From contig NC_091119.1 of the NCBI RefSeq assembly GCF_040183065.1, positions 196,826,043 through 196,890,042 on the forward strand: a stretch of DNA of 64,000 nt. Direction: 5' to 3'. This DNA is from Periplaneta americana. Taxonomy: Eukaryota > Arthropoda > Insecta > Blattodea > Blattidae. Below are positions 55,090-64,000 of the stretch, piece after piece (position 1 is the stretch's first letter; each line of letters begins with the position of its first letter). The notes under the pieces were generated by a model that worked only from the letters and a program-made list of their open reading frames with translations, had not been told where the DNA came from and did no database searches. The translations under genes and the position numbers were made by a program.

Positions 55090-55260
55090 CTTTAGAACCT
55101 CGTGGTACCACCTCTTGTTGCTATAACAGCAGCCACCCTGTCAGGATGCTCTCCACTAGTTTGTGTAGGATATCCACTGGATTACGTCGCCATTCTTCTT
55201 GCAACATGGCACTCAGTTGGACAGCAGAAGATGGCGCATCTCCCGAGACCTCAATCGCCG
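55090..55260 (-). pseudogene. Tc1 transposase C-terminus, left arm
   Basis: On the minus strand: VQLSAMLQEEWRRNPVDILH, KLVESI, then after a shift RVAAVIATRGGTTRF-stop. LxxEWxxxPxxxLxxLVxSMPxRxxAVIxARGGxTRF is the Tc1 family C-terminus. The catalytic core is missing on this side. Confidence 0.75.
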
Positions 55261-55299
55261 CACAGTGGTCTAGAATGCAAATTTAGCGGGACATATTAA

Positions 55300-56424
55300 T
55301 AACTTTTCAGCTACCTAACAGATTTGTATGAAATTTTACACAGTAGTTACTGGTAGCATATATGTTTTCTATGCAAGCTCTCGTTACGTTGGTATAAGGG
55401 GAACTACCCCTTATAGGGGGGCGCATTTAGACAAAATTAGGAACTTTTCTCCTATCTGACAGATTTTTATGAAATTTTACAAAGCAGTTACAAGTAGCAT
55501 ATATGTTTTGTATACAAGCTCTGATTACGTTCGTATAAGGGGAACTACCCCTTATAGGGGGCGAAATTAGACAATTAGTAACTTTTCTCATATTTAACAG
55601 ATTTTTATGAAATTTTACACAGCAGTTACAGGTAGCATATATGTTTTGTATACAAGCTCTCGTTACGTTGATATAAGGGGAACTACCCCTTATAGTGGGG
55701 GCGCAATTAGACAAAATTAGTAACTTTTCTCCTATTTAACAGATTTTTATGAAATTTTACAGAGCAGTTACAAGTAGCATATATGTTTTGTATACAAGCT
55801 CTGATTACGTTCGTATAAGGGGAACTACCCCTTATGGGGCGCAATTAGACAAAATTAGTAACTTTTCTCCTATTTAACAGATTTTTATGAAATTTTACAA
55901 AGTAGTTACAGGTAGCATGTATGTTTTGTATACAAGCTCTCGTTATATTGGTATAAGGGGAACTACCCCTTATAGGGGGGGGGCGCAATTAACAAAATTA
56001 GTAACTTTTCTCCTATTTCATAGATTTGTATGAAATTTGCAAAACAGTTACAAGGAACATATATGTTTTGTATACAAGCTCTGATTACGTTGGTATAAGG
56101 AGAACTACCCCTTTTAGGGGGCACAATTAGACAAAATTAGTAACTTTTCTCCTATTTAACAGATTTTTATGAAATTTTACAAAGTAGTTACAGGTAGCAT
56201 GTATGTTTTGTATACAAGCTCTCATTACGTTGGTCTAAGTGTAACTACCCCTTATAGGGGGGCGCAATTAGGCAAAATTAGTAACTTTTGCCCTATCTAA
56301 CAGATTTTTATGAAATTTTATACAGTAGTTACACTTAGTACATTTGTTTTGTGTACAAACTCTGTTTACGTTGGTATGAGCAGAAGTGCCCCTTACAGGG
56401 GGATGCATTTAGACAAAATCTTAT
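55300..56424. repeat. tandem array, eight copies of a 138-143 bp unit, dimeric higher-order pattern
   Basis: The anchor AACTTTT recurs at 55301, 55442, 55580, 55722, 55860, 56003, 56142 and 56283. Each unit also carries ATGAAATTTTAC, GTTTTGTATACAAGCTCT and GGGGAACTACCCCTTA. Odd copies mostly read ACAGGTAGCAT...CTCTCGTTA; even copies ACAAGTAGCAT...CTCTGATTACG. The eighth copy is more diverged. Confidence 0.9.
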
Positions 56425-57120
56425 GGGGGAGGGAATGTAACATTTTAGGTACTATTGCACCTTTTGGACACTCGGAAAGCTTATTTGGTACATAATTAAC
56501 AAGCTGTTATCTTGAATTCCCTGAATTACACTGCGGAAGCAGATTCGGTTCACAGATATTGAAATAACTGCAACCGAGAAAAATTGCACTACTGCACCTC
56601 GAAAGAATAGTGCTCATAAATTATTACTTCCGCAAATCTGCGCACCTTAAGACTAGATTTAAAATAGAGGTAAATAGTGGAGGAAGTGAAAAAAAAAATC
56701 ATTTTTGGACGAACGAAAGGGTTTTTTTTTTCTCTGCCTTAGCAAAGTCTGCACTCAATGGTTATGTTTATATTTTGTCCCGTGTCCATTCATGCTAATT
56801 TGACATGCTATAATAACATTAAATGTAACAAAAACAAACAGTGTTACATACCTAAAGAACTACTTGACATGTTGATACCAAATATGAATGGAATCGACCA
56901 CTTACAACAGAGTTACAGCACAAGGAAAACGGCAGACTCGCGGCGCTTGCTGAGTAAGAATGCTGGGTGGCGAAATGTGGCATGTTACCGGCTTCTTATC
57001 TCGCTATGCAGCCACCTCCGCTGATTAAGATTATCAATTCAGTGTTACTCAGTTATATAGGAAAAATAATTTAAGGGTTTAATTTCATTTTTTTACATGT
57101 CATTTTTCTCCATTTGTCCT
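56425..57120. other. no recognised feature inside the Tc1-like element
   Basis: Non-repetitive sequence between the array and the right transposase arm, without motif. Confidence 0.45.
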
Positions 57121-57134
57121 CCTAAATATGGATT

Positions 57135-57270
57135 TTAGACCACTGTGCGCCGGTCCAATTCGTCTCAAAGGTGCTCAATGGGATTGAGATCAGGACTCTG
57201 TGCAGACCAGTCCAACCGGTGAACATTATTGTCTGCATGCCACTGCATAGTAGCCGCCGAAACATGGGGC
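57135..57270 (-). pseudogene. Tc1 transposase catalytic fragment
   Basis: On the minus strand: MQWHADNNVHRLDWSAQSPD, LNPIEHL, stop, DELDRRTVV. QSPDLNPIEHLWDELDRRV is the third-motif region of Tc1 transposases (final E of IEHLWDE). The Trp codon is replaced by a stop. It stands on the strand opposite to the adjacent C-terminal segment at 57285-57390, which shows an inversion. Confidence 0.8.
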
Positions 57271-57284
57271 CAACTTCCATTGTC

Positions 57285-57390
57285 CAACTGAGTGCCATGT
57301 TGCAAGAGGAATGGCGACGCATTTCAGTGGATATCCTACATAAACTAGTGGAGAGCATACCACGAGGTTCTAAAAGGGTAAAAACAGTCC
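57285..57390 (+). pseudogene. Tc1 transposase C-terminus, right arm
   Basis: The + strand reads QLSAMLQEEWRRISVDILHK, LVESIPRGSKR, matching the left-arm copy in inverse orientation, but the segment RVAAVIATRGG is deleted. Confidence 0.75.
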
Positions 57391-57439
57391 CCAATTACTT
57401 TTTGATAGATAGTGTATAATAATTTTCGGTAAGAAATTA

Positions 57440-57640
57440 AAAGGTCTTGAGTCCACCACTTGGGAGTAACGGTTAGCATGTTTGATCGTGAAATGAGCGG
57501 GACCGGGTTCAAATCCTGATTGAGACAAGTTCGGTTTTTCCGAGGTTTTCTTCCCTCAACCAATTGAAGCATAATTGCAGGATAACGTTCAGCTTTGGAC
57601 CGCGGAATAATTTCGTTTCATTAAATGCAGCTTCACCTAT
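57440..57640 (+). mobile_element. SINE family S2, diverged copy
   Basis: Head GGGAGTAACGGTTAGCATG with B box CCGGGTTCAAATCC, then GTTCGGTTTTTCCGAGGTTT and TTTGGACCGCGGAATAATTT. The 3' end is lost. Confidence 0.75.
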
Positions 57641-57719
57641 CATTATTTAAATAGTTTAAAGATGCAGCAGGATGTAGTATCATGTTTTATATAGAGGTGA
57701 CATTGATGTGAGGAGGCTA

Positions 57720-57815
57720 CAGAACTCTCAGGTGGACGGAAGGGAGTTCATCGCAGACTCCGTCGGACCAGGTGTTATGTGGCTGAATAGATCACGATAT
57801 CTACAGTAACTCGAC
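57720..57815 (+). repeat. dispersed repeat unit R1, copy 1
   Basis: ACAGAACTCTCAGGTGGACG, TTCATCGCAGACTCCGTCGG, GATCACGATATCTACAG. It is similar to 58130-58235. Confidence 0.6.
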
Positions 57816-57837
57816 CTTCAGGTCAATATAGGATGTA

Positions 57838-58018
57838 GTCGGTCTTGGTAGCGCTCGGTGGAGTGCTGGCTTTCTGTGGCCGAGGTTGCGGGTTCGATTC
57901 CGGTTCAGGTCGATGGCATTTAAGTGTGATTCTTAAATGCGACAGGCTTATGTCAGTATGGCATGTACAAGAACTTCTGCGGGACAAAATTCCGGCACAC
58001 TGGCGACGCTAATACAGA
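57838..58018 (+). mobile_element. tRNA-derived SINE, family S3
   Basis: Head TTGGTAGCGCTCGGTGGAGT (A box), GCGGGTTCGATTCC (B box), body GATGGCATTTAAGTGTG, CTGCGGGACAAAATTCCGGC, ACACTGGCGACGCTAATA. The poly-A end is lost. Confidence 0.8.
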
Positions 58019-58129
58019 GTGATTCACGAGGAGTTACCGTCACTTACGGAGCTTATTTCTGAAGAAATTCTGAGCAAAAAAGTTATATAAACATGGACCA
58101 TAATCTCAATATTTTCAGAGTTACACCAC

Positions 58130-58235
58130 AGAACTCTCAGGGGAAGGGGGGAGAGGTGTTCATCGCGGACTCCGTGGGACCGGGTATTGTGTGTGAATCG
58201 ATAGATGGCACCAACTGTAAATCACGATACTTACA
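58130..58235 (+). repeat. dispersed repeat unit R1, copy 2
   Basis: ACAGAACTCTCAGGGGAAGG, TTCATCGCGGACTCCGTGGG, AATCACGATACTTACAAG. It is preceded by GTGATTCACGAGGAGTTACC at about 58019. Confidence 0.6.
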
Positions 58236-58239
58236 AGAA

Positions 58240-58437
58240 TGTGGGCCTGCGGACTTCATGAAGCCAAACTGCTCTTTTTCCAACTGTTCTTGCATCTTTG
58301 AATATAAATGTTGATTCATTATTCGCAGAAGAATCTTCGCCGAGTGTGATATCAGGCTGATAGACCAGAACTCATTACATTTCTTGGCATTACTGTATTT
58401 TTCTTCGGTAAAGGATGATATAATTGTAAACATGCTA
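58240..58437 (-). pseudogene. RTE-type reverse transcriptase fragment (fingers/palm region)
   Basis: On the minus strand: NAKKCNEFWSISLISHSAKI, LLRIMNQHLYSKMQEQLEKE, QFGFMK. The R/W-x-ISLISHxxKILLRIxxxRLYxKMEEQLEEEQFGFRKG pattern is RT motif 2/2a of RTE-like LINEs. Position-specific changes (the usual R of FRTISL is W; the R of GFRK is M) and loss of all downstream motifs mark it as dead. It is upstream in the protein of the region seen in the four RTE 3' copies, but may come from a different subfamily. Confidence 0.7.
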
Positions 58438-58545
58438 AAGAAACTGAATTGTTACGAAAGTATTTGTCTGTTTCATGATGCCCATTTTTACTGCTCGTTA
58501 CTTACAATTTAGTGGTCACTGAATTATTTCTACCTGCGTAGTTCC

Positions 58546-58790
58546 GTGTTGAACCTCCTTTCGCCCATAGAACGGCATCTAACCCACTGTGACATGGATT
58601 CAACAATGTATCTGTAGACCTCGTATTCAACTACATACGTTGTTCGTATGGTTGTCCATAGGTATGTAGGATGGCGATGTATCTAGCTGCCGCCTTGCGT
58701 TCCACAGCATGTCACAGGTGCTCAGTAAGGTTGATATGGGGAGTTGGGGGCCAGTCCAAGTGGTGGGGAACATCACAGGTATTCTGTTTT
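58546..58790 (-). pseudogene. Tc1-like transposase C-terminal fragment, second family
   Basis: On the minus strand: VPHHLDWPPTPHINLTEHL, stop, HAVERKAAARYIAILHTYGQ, then GLDAVLWAKGGSTRN. The order matches Tc1 (WPxxSPxLNPxEHLWxxxERxxR ... AVLxAKGGxTRx), with several stops. The family differs from the 55-57 kb element. Confidence 0.65.
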
Positions 58791-58839
58791 GGAAATGGAC
58801 GCATGGAAGTGTTATGTCACCTACCACACAATTTGCCCT

Positions 58840-59943
58840 TGGCAAACTCTGATAAATCTGCAGTCTTAACTCACCACGGTCATGCCACTATCATCTGGCA
58901 GTTCATTGCCTCAGACATGTTTGAACATGATTCTGCATATGTCAAACTATTCTCTTGTAGGCCTGCGATCGAGGGACTTTGTGCGTGATGAGGAGAAAAG
59001 CCACAAGAACCACACAGTGCGACGTTGGGGATAAGAGGGGATCCTTTTCGACTGTGCGTTCTGGCCTTTCAAAGAAATCTTCCTTTGTTCATCTCTGGGT
59101 ATCGCCACAGGGAGCTGGCGACAAGGTTCTCACACACCCAAATCTTTTGACTACTGTTAGAATATTGACAGGGACAGACGGTTCACCACCTGTTAACATG
59201 GCTGGTGTTTTCTTAAAGAAGCTGCTGCTTGACTGGCCACAGTATAAGAAGAATCAGTAGGGACAACTCTTGTCGGCACCTTTGATGTTGTTGGTACTAA
59301 ATTCAAGCTCAGTAAGGTCTAGTTCTCAATGAATCTAACTATGTCGCTAGTATCAAACCACTATCAAAATATTAGTAAAATATTTATTTATTTATTTTAT
59401 TGGTCAGTAATACGAATAATCTTGTATGTATATTATCTATCATTAATATTATGTCTCTAGGAAGTCAAAATACTTATATCCATTGTTGACGTTCATGTTC
59501 GCACTTCACCGCAACGGACGCCATGATGTATTATGTTGTACTTGGATCAGTTCTACCAACATAAGCCTCAAACAGCGACTTGAACGTTAGCGTCAATTAG
59601 TGAATATTTTCATGATGATTGCATACGGAAGTAATTATTATTATGGTTATATTGCCATTCCTTTGCCTCATGTCTTTAAAATTGTTAAAAGATGAGTAAT
59701 GAATGTTTTCAGTTAATATTAAATTATGCCAGCCTGTCGTAGACGAGCCCCTACACGCCGTAGCGGAGAACTGAGACATATGTTCCCAAATTGAAGCAGC
59801 AGAAAGCCGCCATTTGTAGGTAGAAAACGCGCGGGATTTCGAAACCGCTATTTGAATACGTGTCGTATTGCGTATCCGAAAGCTAAATGGTTTTGTTTAA
59901 AGGAACAATACTTTTTTTGCGATACATTTAATACCGTGCCTCT
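58840..59943. other. no recognised feature
   Basis: Open frames at 58671-58988 and 58979-59260 show no family motif. The rest is AT-rich and non-coding. Confidence 0.4.
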
Positions 59944-59951
59944 ACTGTCAG

Positions 59952-60725
59952 CAGAGTTGCTAGGTTTTCTGCGAGGGAAGTCGGGATATCAGAAGCTACC
60001 CAAGACATTAGACTTGTCAACAGTTTAGCCTATCATAAGATTTATAGCAGTTTTCTGCAGTGTTCGCGTGCTTTTTAATGTAATAGGCCTATTCGCCTCC
60101 GTGAGAAACACTAAAATACGAAGGATACACAGTACAGTGAACACTACAATAATTTTTTCTTTTACTAACCGCGAATAGCCTACGTTTTAACAGTTTGCTA
60201 ATAAATTAATTTTGGAACCGGTACTGCAACAGTTTCACTATCTGACGATGAATCCATGTTTAAACATAGTTCACTAAACTATAAAACGCAGAAATTGTAT
60301 GTCTCTGTTATTAGTGTAAAGTACGATATCAAAACGCTATCTTTCTTGCCAGTGAACGCACTTGAAATACACAATGTTTACTAATTGCTAGAACAGCGAC
60401 TAGGGACCGGAACGGAATAATCAACAATGTGGTAGAACTAGGGGAACTATTATCTTGCGAGTAGAGTTACCGTACGGCAATCAGCTGGGCTACCTCAAAG
60501 ACTTACTAAATATCCGCAGGTTATCTCTGTGTTTACAATGTTACCATTTGAGTCAATATATAAATAAAAATATCGGAAAATAGGAAATACAGACTAATTT
60601 GTTTAAGTATGTTCAAGGCTAATATCTGTAAAATCGGGATTTTTGTCAATCCCGACTCCCTTTAATCGGGACTCAACCAGGAAATTGGGAGAATCCCGCC
60701 TAAATTGGGATACCCGACAACCCTG
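59952..60725. mobile_element. hAT-like MITE with near-exact 8-bp target duplication
   Basis: Left end CAGAGTTGCTAGGTTTTC and right end, read inward, CAGGGTTGTCGGGTATCC. The flanks are ACTGTCAG (59944-59951) and GCTGTCAG (60726-60733). Near the right end are internal palindromes built on AATCGGGA/TCCCGATT. There is no coding frame. Confidence 0.6.
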
Positions 60726-60733
60726 GCTGTCAG

Positions 60734-61700
60734 ACATAGGTACTGTGTTCAGACTTGCATCATTTTCATGGGAACTCTGAATGTGAACATTCATAACCAC
60801 GGTTAATAAAAGAATTAATATGTCAACTTTTTAATTCAATCTGTAGGTTAAACTGATGTATGAAGTCAAAAAAGTAGTAGCAGCAGTAGCAGGAATAGTA
60901 GTAGTAATAACTTAATAGCAGTAGCAGCAGCAATAGCATAAGAAAATGTTTCATTAATCCGTAACTAAGACAGGAATTACTTCCAATCAGTTATATAAAA
61001 AAAAATATATTTTTTTATAATTTGTGCAGTTTCTGTATGTTTAAGTTCGGTAAATAATTTTATTATTCATGTATGCACTGAAACAACAGCTGTTTGAAGA
61101 AAATGAATGATATAGAGTATAAGGACAATAACAGTGTATAATAACGTAGATTGAAAGGTAATTACTATCTTAGAAATGAGTTGAACACACAATGATTCAA
61201 TGTAGGGTAGAAATTCTCTCTGCGGATTGCACCTATCCACTTTCGGTTCAGGGAATCTTTACTCAGAGGAAATTTGAAGCATAAAGAGTCACATGGCAAG
61301 TACAATAGTTTGTCTTCTGTAACATAATATGGAGAAAAAATCGTCGTAGAAATTAAGGATTAACTAACCAGTGAAATATAACATTCCTTCCTTCTTTACC
61401 GTTACATCCGTGTGCATTGCTGCAATAAAAAGCAGCACACGAAAGAACCATACTTATTCAGCTCTACCAAGCAAATGGCCGCTCGTAGACTGTTCAATTT
61501 GGGAACATAACACTAGCGCCAGTGAGCGGTCTAGTGGTTATTTAGTAAGTCTATGGTCGTAGATGGAGATCCATCTGGTGGAGGTTCCAGATAATACACC
61601 CGGTTTCGTGACATGCGCACTCAGAATTTGTTCCCACGAAATGGCTTAGGTGCCTTTACTGTATGTTCTCTATACTGTGGACTGGCAATTCATTATTATT
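60734..61700. other. no recognised gene; (AGT/AGC)n run
   Basis: Contains a trinucleotide-rich stretch (about 60871-60940) of AGTAGC/AGTAGT units. The remainder is non-coding as far as I can tell. Confidence 0.5.
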
Positions 61701-61728
61701 CCAGCTCTATAGTAACTTGTAATTTACA

Positions 61729-61795
61729 AGGATAAGGCCTTATGGCCTTAACTCTGCCATCGAAAATAAAACATTACTTACTTTTGGTACATATA
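61729..61795 (+). mobile_element. LINE 3' terminus
   Basis: AAGGCCTTATGGCCTTAACT with A-rich end and TTACTTACTT, the same terminal palindrome as at 3263-3304. Confidence 0.45.
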
Positions 61796-62005
61796 TGCAA
61801 GAAATACGTTGAGATTAATCAGTAATAAATTATATACAGTGGAGTTCACGTAATATTATTTCATAAGAAGGTAATATGGCTCTCTTTTCAATGTTGCCAC
61901 TGTTACCAGATACCACCGTAGCAGGTAAAATCATAATGCTATGTACTGAAACAGTAATACTAATTAATTATTTATGATTAATTGGTTGATCTAATATTAA
62001 AATGT

Positions 62006-62664
62006 AATATTGTACGAAATGGAAATATAAAAATTGGAGATTTATCCTTCGAAGAGGTGGAAAAATCAAATACCTTGGAGCAACAGTAACAAATATAAAT
62101 AACACTCGGGAGAAAATTAAACGTAGAATAAATATGGGAAATGCCTGTTATTATTCGGTTGAGAAGCTTTTGTCATCTACTCTGCTGTCAAAAAATCTGA
62201 AAGTTAGAATTTTTAAAACAGTTATATTACCGGTTGTTCTGTATGGTTGTGAAACTTGGACTCTCACTTTGAGAGAGGAGCAGAGATTAAGGATATTTGG
62301 GAATAAGGTTCTTAGGAAAATATTTGGGGCCGAGAGGGATGAAGTTACAGGAGAATGGAGAAAGTTACACAACACAACTGCACCCATTGTATTCTTCACC
62401 TGACATAGGAACATTAAATCCAGACGTTTGAGATGGGCAGAGCATGTAGCACGTAAGGGTGAATCCAGAAATGCATATAGAATGTTAGTTGGGAGGACGG
62501 AGGGAGAAAGACCTTTGGGGAGGCCGAGACGTAGATAGGAGGATAATATTAAAATGGATTTGAGGGAGGTGGGATATGATGATAGAGACTGGATTAATCT
62601 TGCACAGGATAGGGATCGATGGCGGTCTTATGTGAGGGCGGCAATGAACCTGCGGGTTCCTTAA
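62006..62664 (+). pseudogene. RTE protein C-terminal remnant, copy 3
   Basis: It contains [39 protein letters not shown] and [18 protein letters not shown], then [18 protein letters not shown] and a final MNLRVP. Relative to copy 2, one base is missing in the EEVEKLK codons, the [10 protein letters not shown] region is frameshifted and RRRWED has become RRR-stop-ED. It is clearly a dead copy, older than copies 1 and 2. Confidence 0.8.
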
Positions 62665-62684
62665 AAGCCATTTGTAAGTAAATA
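62006..62684 (+). mobile_element. RTE-clade LINE 3' end, copy 3 (decayed)
   Basis: It aligns along its length with 7376-8056 (copy 2) and ends CCTTAAAAGCCATTTGTAAG plus a TAAG/TAAA tail. Confidence 0.85.
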
Positions 62685-62816
62685 AACATGAAATTCATTG
62701 GTTTGACTAAACAGTTTTTGATTCATGAGACCTAACCTAAAAGTATATTTTGTTTTACCACATGAAATGATTAGTACGAACTATGAAAACCGAATACCAC
62801 TTTAAAAGGTATGTTG

Positions 62817-62817
<1 letters not shown>

Positions 62818-62857
<40 letters not shown>

Positions 62858-62861
62858 TATT
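62818..62861. repeat. (TTA)n microsatellite
   Basis: About fourteen TTA units, one interrupted. Confidence 0.95.
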
Positions 62862-62877
62862 GTATCTTTTATTAATT

Positions 62878-63115
62878 GTGGGTATTTTACGACGCTTTTA
62901 CAACTGCTATGGTTATATAGAGTCTGAATGAGATGAAGGTGATAATGCGAGCGAAATGAGTCCTGAGTGTAACGCCGGAAGGTACCCAGCATTTGCTCTT
63001 ACTGGGTTGGAGGAAAATCCCGAAAAAAATTCAATCAAGTAACTTGTTCAAACCGACTTAAACCCGGGCCTGCTCGTTTCATGGTCATACATGCTAACCC
63101 TTACTTCAGAGCTCT
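62878..63115 (-). mobile_element. SINE family S2, diverged copy with head
   Basis: On the minus strand: GTTAGCATGTATGACCATGA head, CCCGGGTTTAAGTC (degenerate B box), TTACTTGATTGAATTTTTTT, and 3' end AAAGCGTCGTAAAATACCC. Confidence 0.8.
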
Positions 63116-64000
63116 GTTCACACAAAGATCTCACAATAATTGCGATTTTCATTATGCATATATTTTGTATGCGTAGTTTTGTGTTCATAAGAGTATTTGT
63201 AAATTAGCGTATTCTGTCATTTTGTCCCCTCCCCCAAGGAAATCGTTCTATCACCGCCTATGCATACAACTTAGTATGAGGTTCGTTAAAATATCGCCAC
63301 TTAGTTCGGGAACTAGCTTCCGACTTCACGTTCCGTTCATTAATAAAAGTTACGGTGCCATTGATACGAATATGACGATTCGACACACGACCGTAAAATG
63401 GGTTTTTAATGGTTGCTGCGTAAAACTTCACGATAAAGTATATATAGGCTAGCTTTTGTTCCATAGTTTATTTATACATTTAAACCTACACTAAAGATAT
63501 GGATAAAAATAGGTTATATTGTATTGGCAGGAATACGTAACTACTGTGCTTCGCTTGTGTAAGTAAACCTTTATCTGTTCGACATGTAACAGAGGTCGTG
63601 CTACATCTTTCCAATACATGACTTGCGTCATTGTCACGAAGGTTGTCAAATACACGCGACACAGTGTACCTACAAATAACAAGAATAATAGAGGTAGTAT
63701 CTTATTTAACTAAGCCTTCAACTGCACACGTTATTGTCCAAATTCAACGTGGGTGAGATGGCAGATTTCGCCTACTTAGATTTTTATCAGGAACTGCGTT
63801 CTTTACATGCCATAACCATATGACACAGAATTCCCAGCTTTACGTATTCCTGAAGGAAGGTATGCTGAGGATTTTATCGTCCTCTAAGCATACATTTAAA
63901 CGTGCGCATCTTGTCATTGGCCACTGATGACGTTATGCACTTCCACTGCTGCCAAATTAAGTACACAGCTGTTAATCAATATACTGTCCTGTTCGGCGGC
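63116..64000. other. no recognised feature
   Basis: Non-coding sequence up to the window end. Overlapping short frames on both strands have no motif. Confidence 0.45.

Larger units (their letters stand above)
55050..57418. mobile_element. palindromic Tc1-like element carrying a satellite array
   Basis: Inverted ends around CTACCAAAAAGTAATTC (55058) and ATTACTTTTTGATAGAT (57394). Each side holds Tc1 transposase C-terminal sequence pointing outward, both ending in GCACAGTGGTCTA next to the interior. Between them are an eight-copy tandem array and about 0.7 kb of other sequence. Confidence 0.65.

Noticed and set aside
55427-55714. 95-codon frame with repeated SSPYINVTRACIQNIYATCN
   Set aside because: It is the reverse reading of two neighbouring units of the tandem array. 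The repetition reflects the DNA repeat, not a protein.
55300-56424. CRISPR array
   Set aside because: Regular repeats, but units are about 140 bp, contiguous and without unique spacers, in a eukaryotic context. It is a satellite-type array.

Overview
This window looks like a piece of a large, AT-rich, repeat-dense insect genome. The evidence is eukaryotic introns with GT/AG junctions, several tRNA-derived SINE families, RTE-type LINE ends, Penelope-like elements, many Tc1/mariner, hAT and PIF/Harbinger relics, and insect-style promoter motifs. The combination of SINEs and the RTE/Penelope copies recalls cockroach (blattodean, Periplaneta-like) DNA. That species-level guess is an inference from remembered repeat styles, not something the bases prove.

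One cellular gene is clear. Four + strand exons between 1389 and 11732 keep a consistent splice phase and encode the last third of an organic anion transporting polypeptide (OATP/SLCO family): the last three membrane segments and a hydrophilic cytoplasmic tail. The 5' exons lie left of the window. Its introns (about 2.4, 4.9 and 2.2 kb) are full of mobile DNA: two foldback MITEs, LINE fragments, an inverted-repeat DNA transposon, a 5'-truncated RTE LINE, a MITE and an hAT-like element. A second, much weaker gene candidate starts near 42.5 kb. It has a TATA-less promoter-like block (CCAAT, CRE, an insect initiator), a short first exon with a donor, and a phase-compatible exon-like segment at 44423-44518.

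The rest is a transposon graveyard. 12.1-13.2 kb: a PIF/Harbinger-type relic with a MADF-domain remnant. 14.1-14.65, 22.97-23.93, 47.7-48.45 and 0.07-1.34 kb: Penelope-like elements with GIY-YIG endonuclease fragments, long terminal inverted repeats and hammerhead-like motifs. 16.4-18.5 kb: two mariner-type elements. 20.6-21.5 kb: SINE cluster. 22.8-26.2 kb: a nest bounded by PIF-like ends. 28.9-29.9 kb: MITEs. 30.7-33.2, 51.2-52.4 and 60.0-60.7 kb: hAT-like elements recognised by 8-bp duplications. 44.8-47.4 kb: transposase remnant, LTR-like block and an unknown ORF. 48.8-50.6 kb: two Tc1/mariner-type elements. 55.0-57.4 kb: a palindromic Tc1-type element holding an eight-copy 140-bp tandem array with dimeric higher-order structure. 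57.4-63.1 kb: further SINEs, RTE and Tc1 fragments. The long spans 26.2-28.8, 33.2-39.0 and 52.4-55.0 kb are AT-rich and gave me no recognisable gene.

The items that best repay a closer look are: the Penelope hammerhead-like motifs, whose stem sequence differs between subfamilies while pairing is kept; the Penelope copy with perfect 157-bp inverted arms; the Tc1-hosted satellite array; and the two SINE-like insertions that share a hairpin-plus-tRNA architecture.
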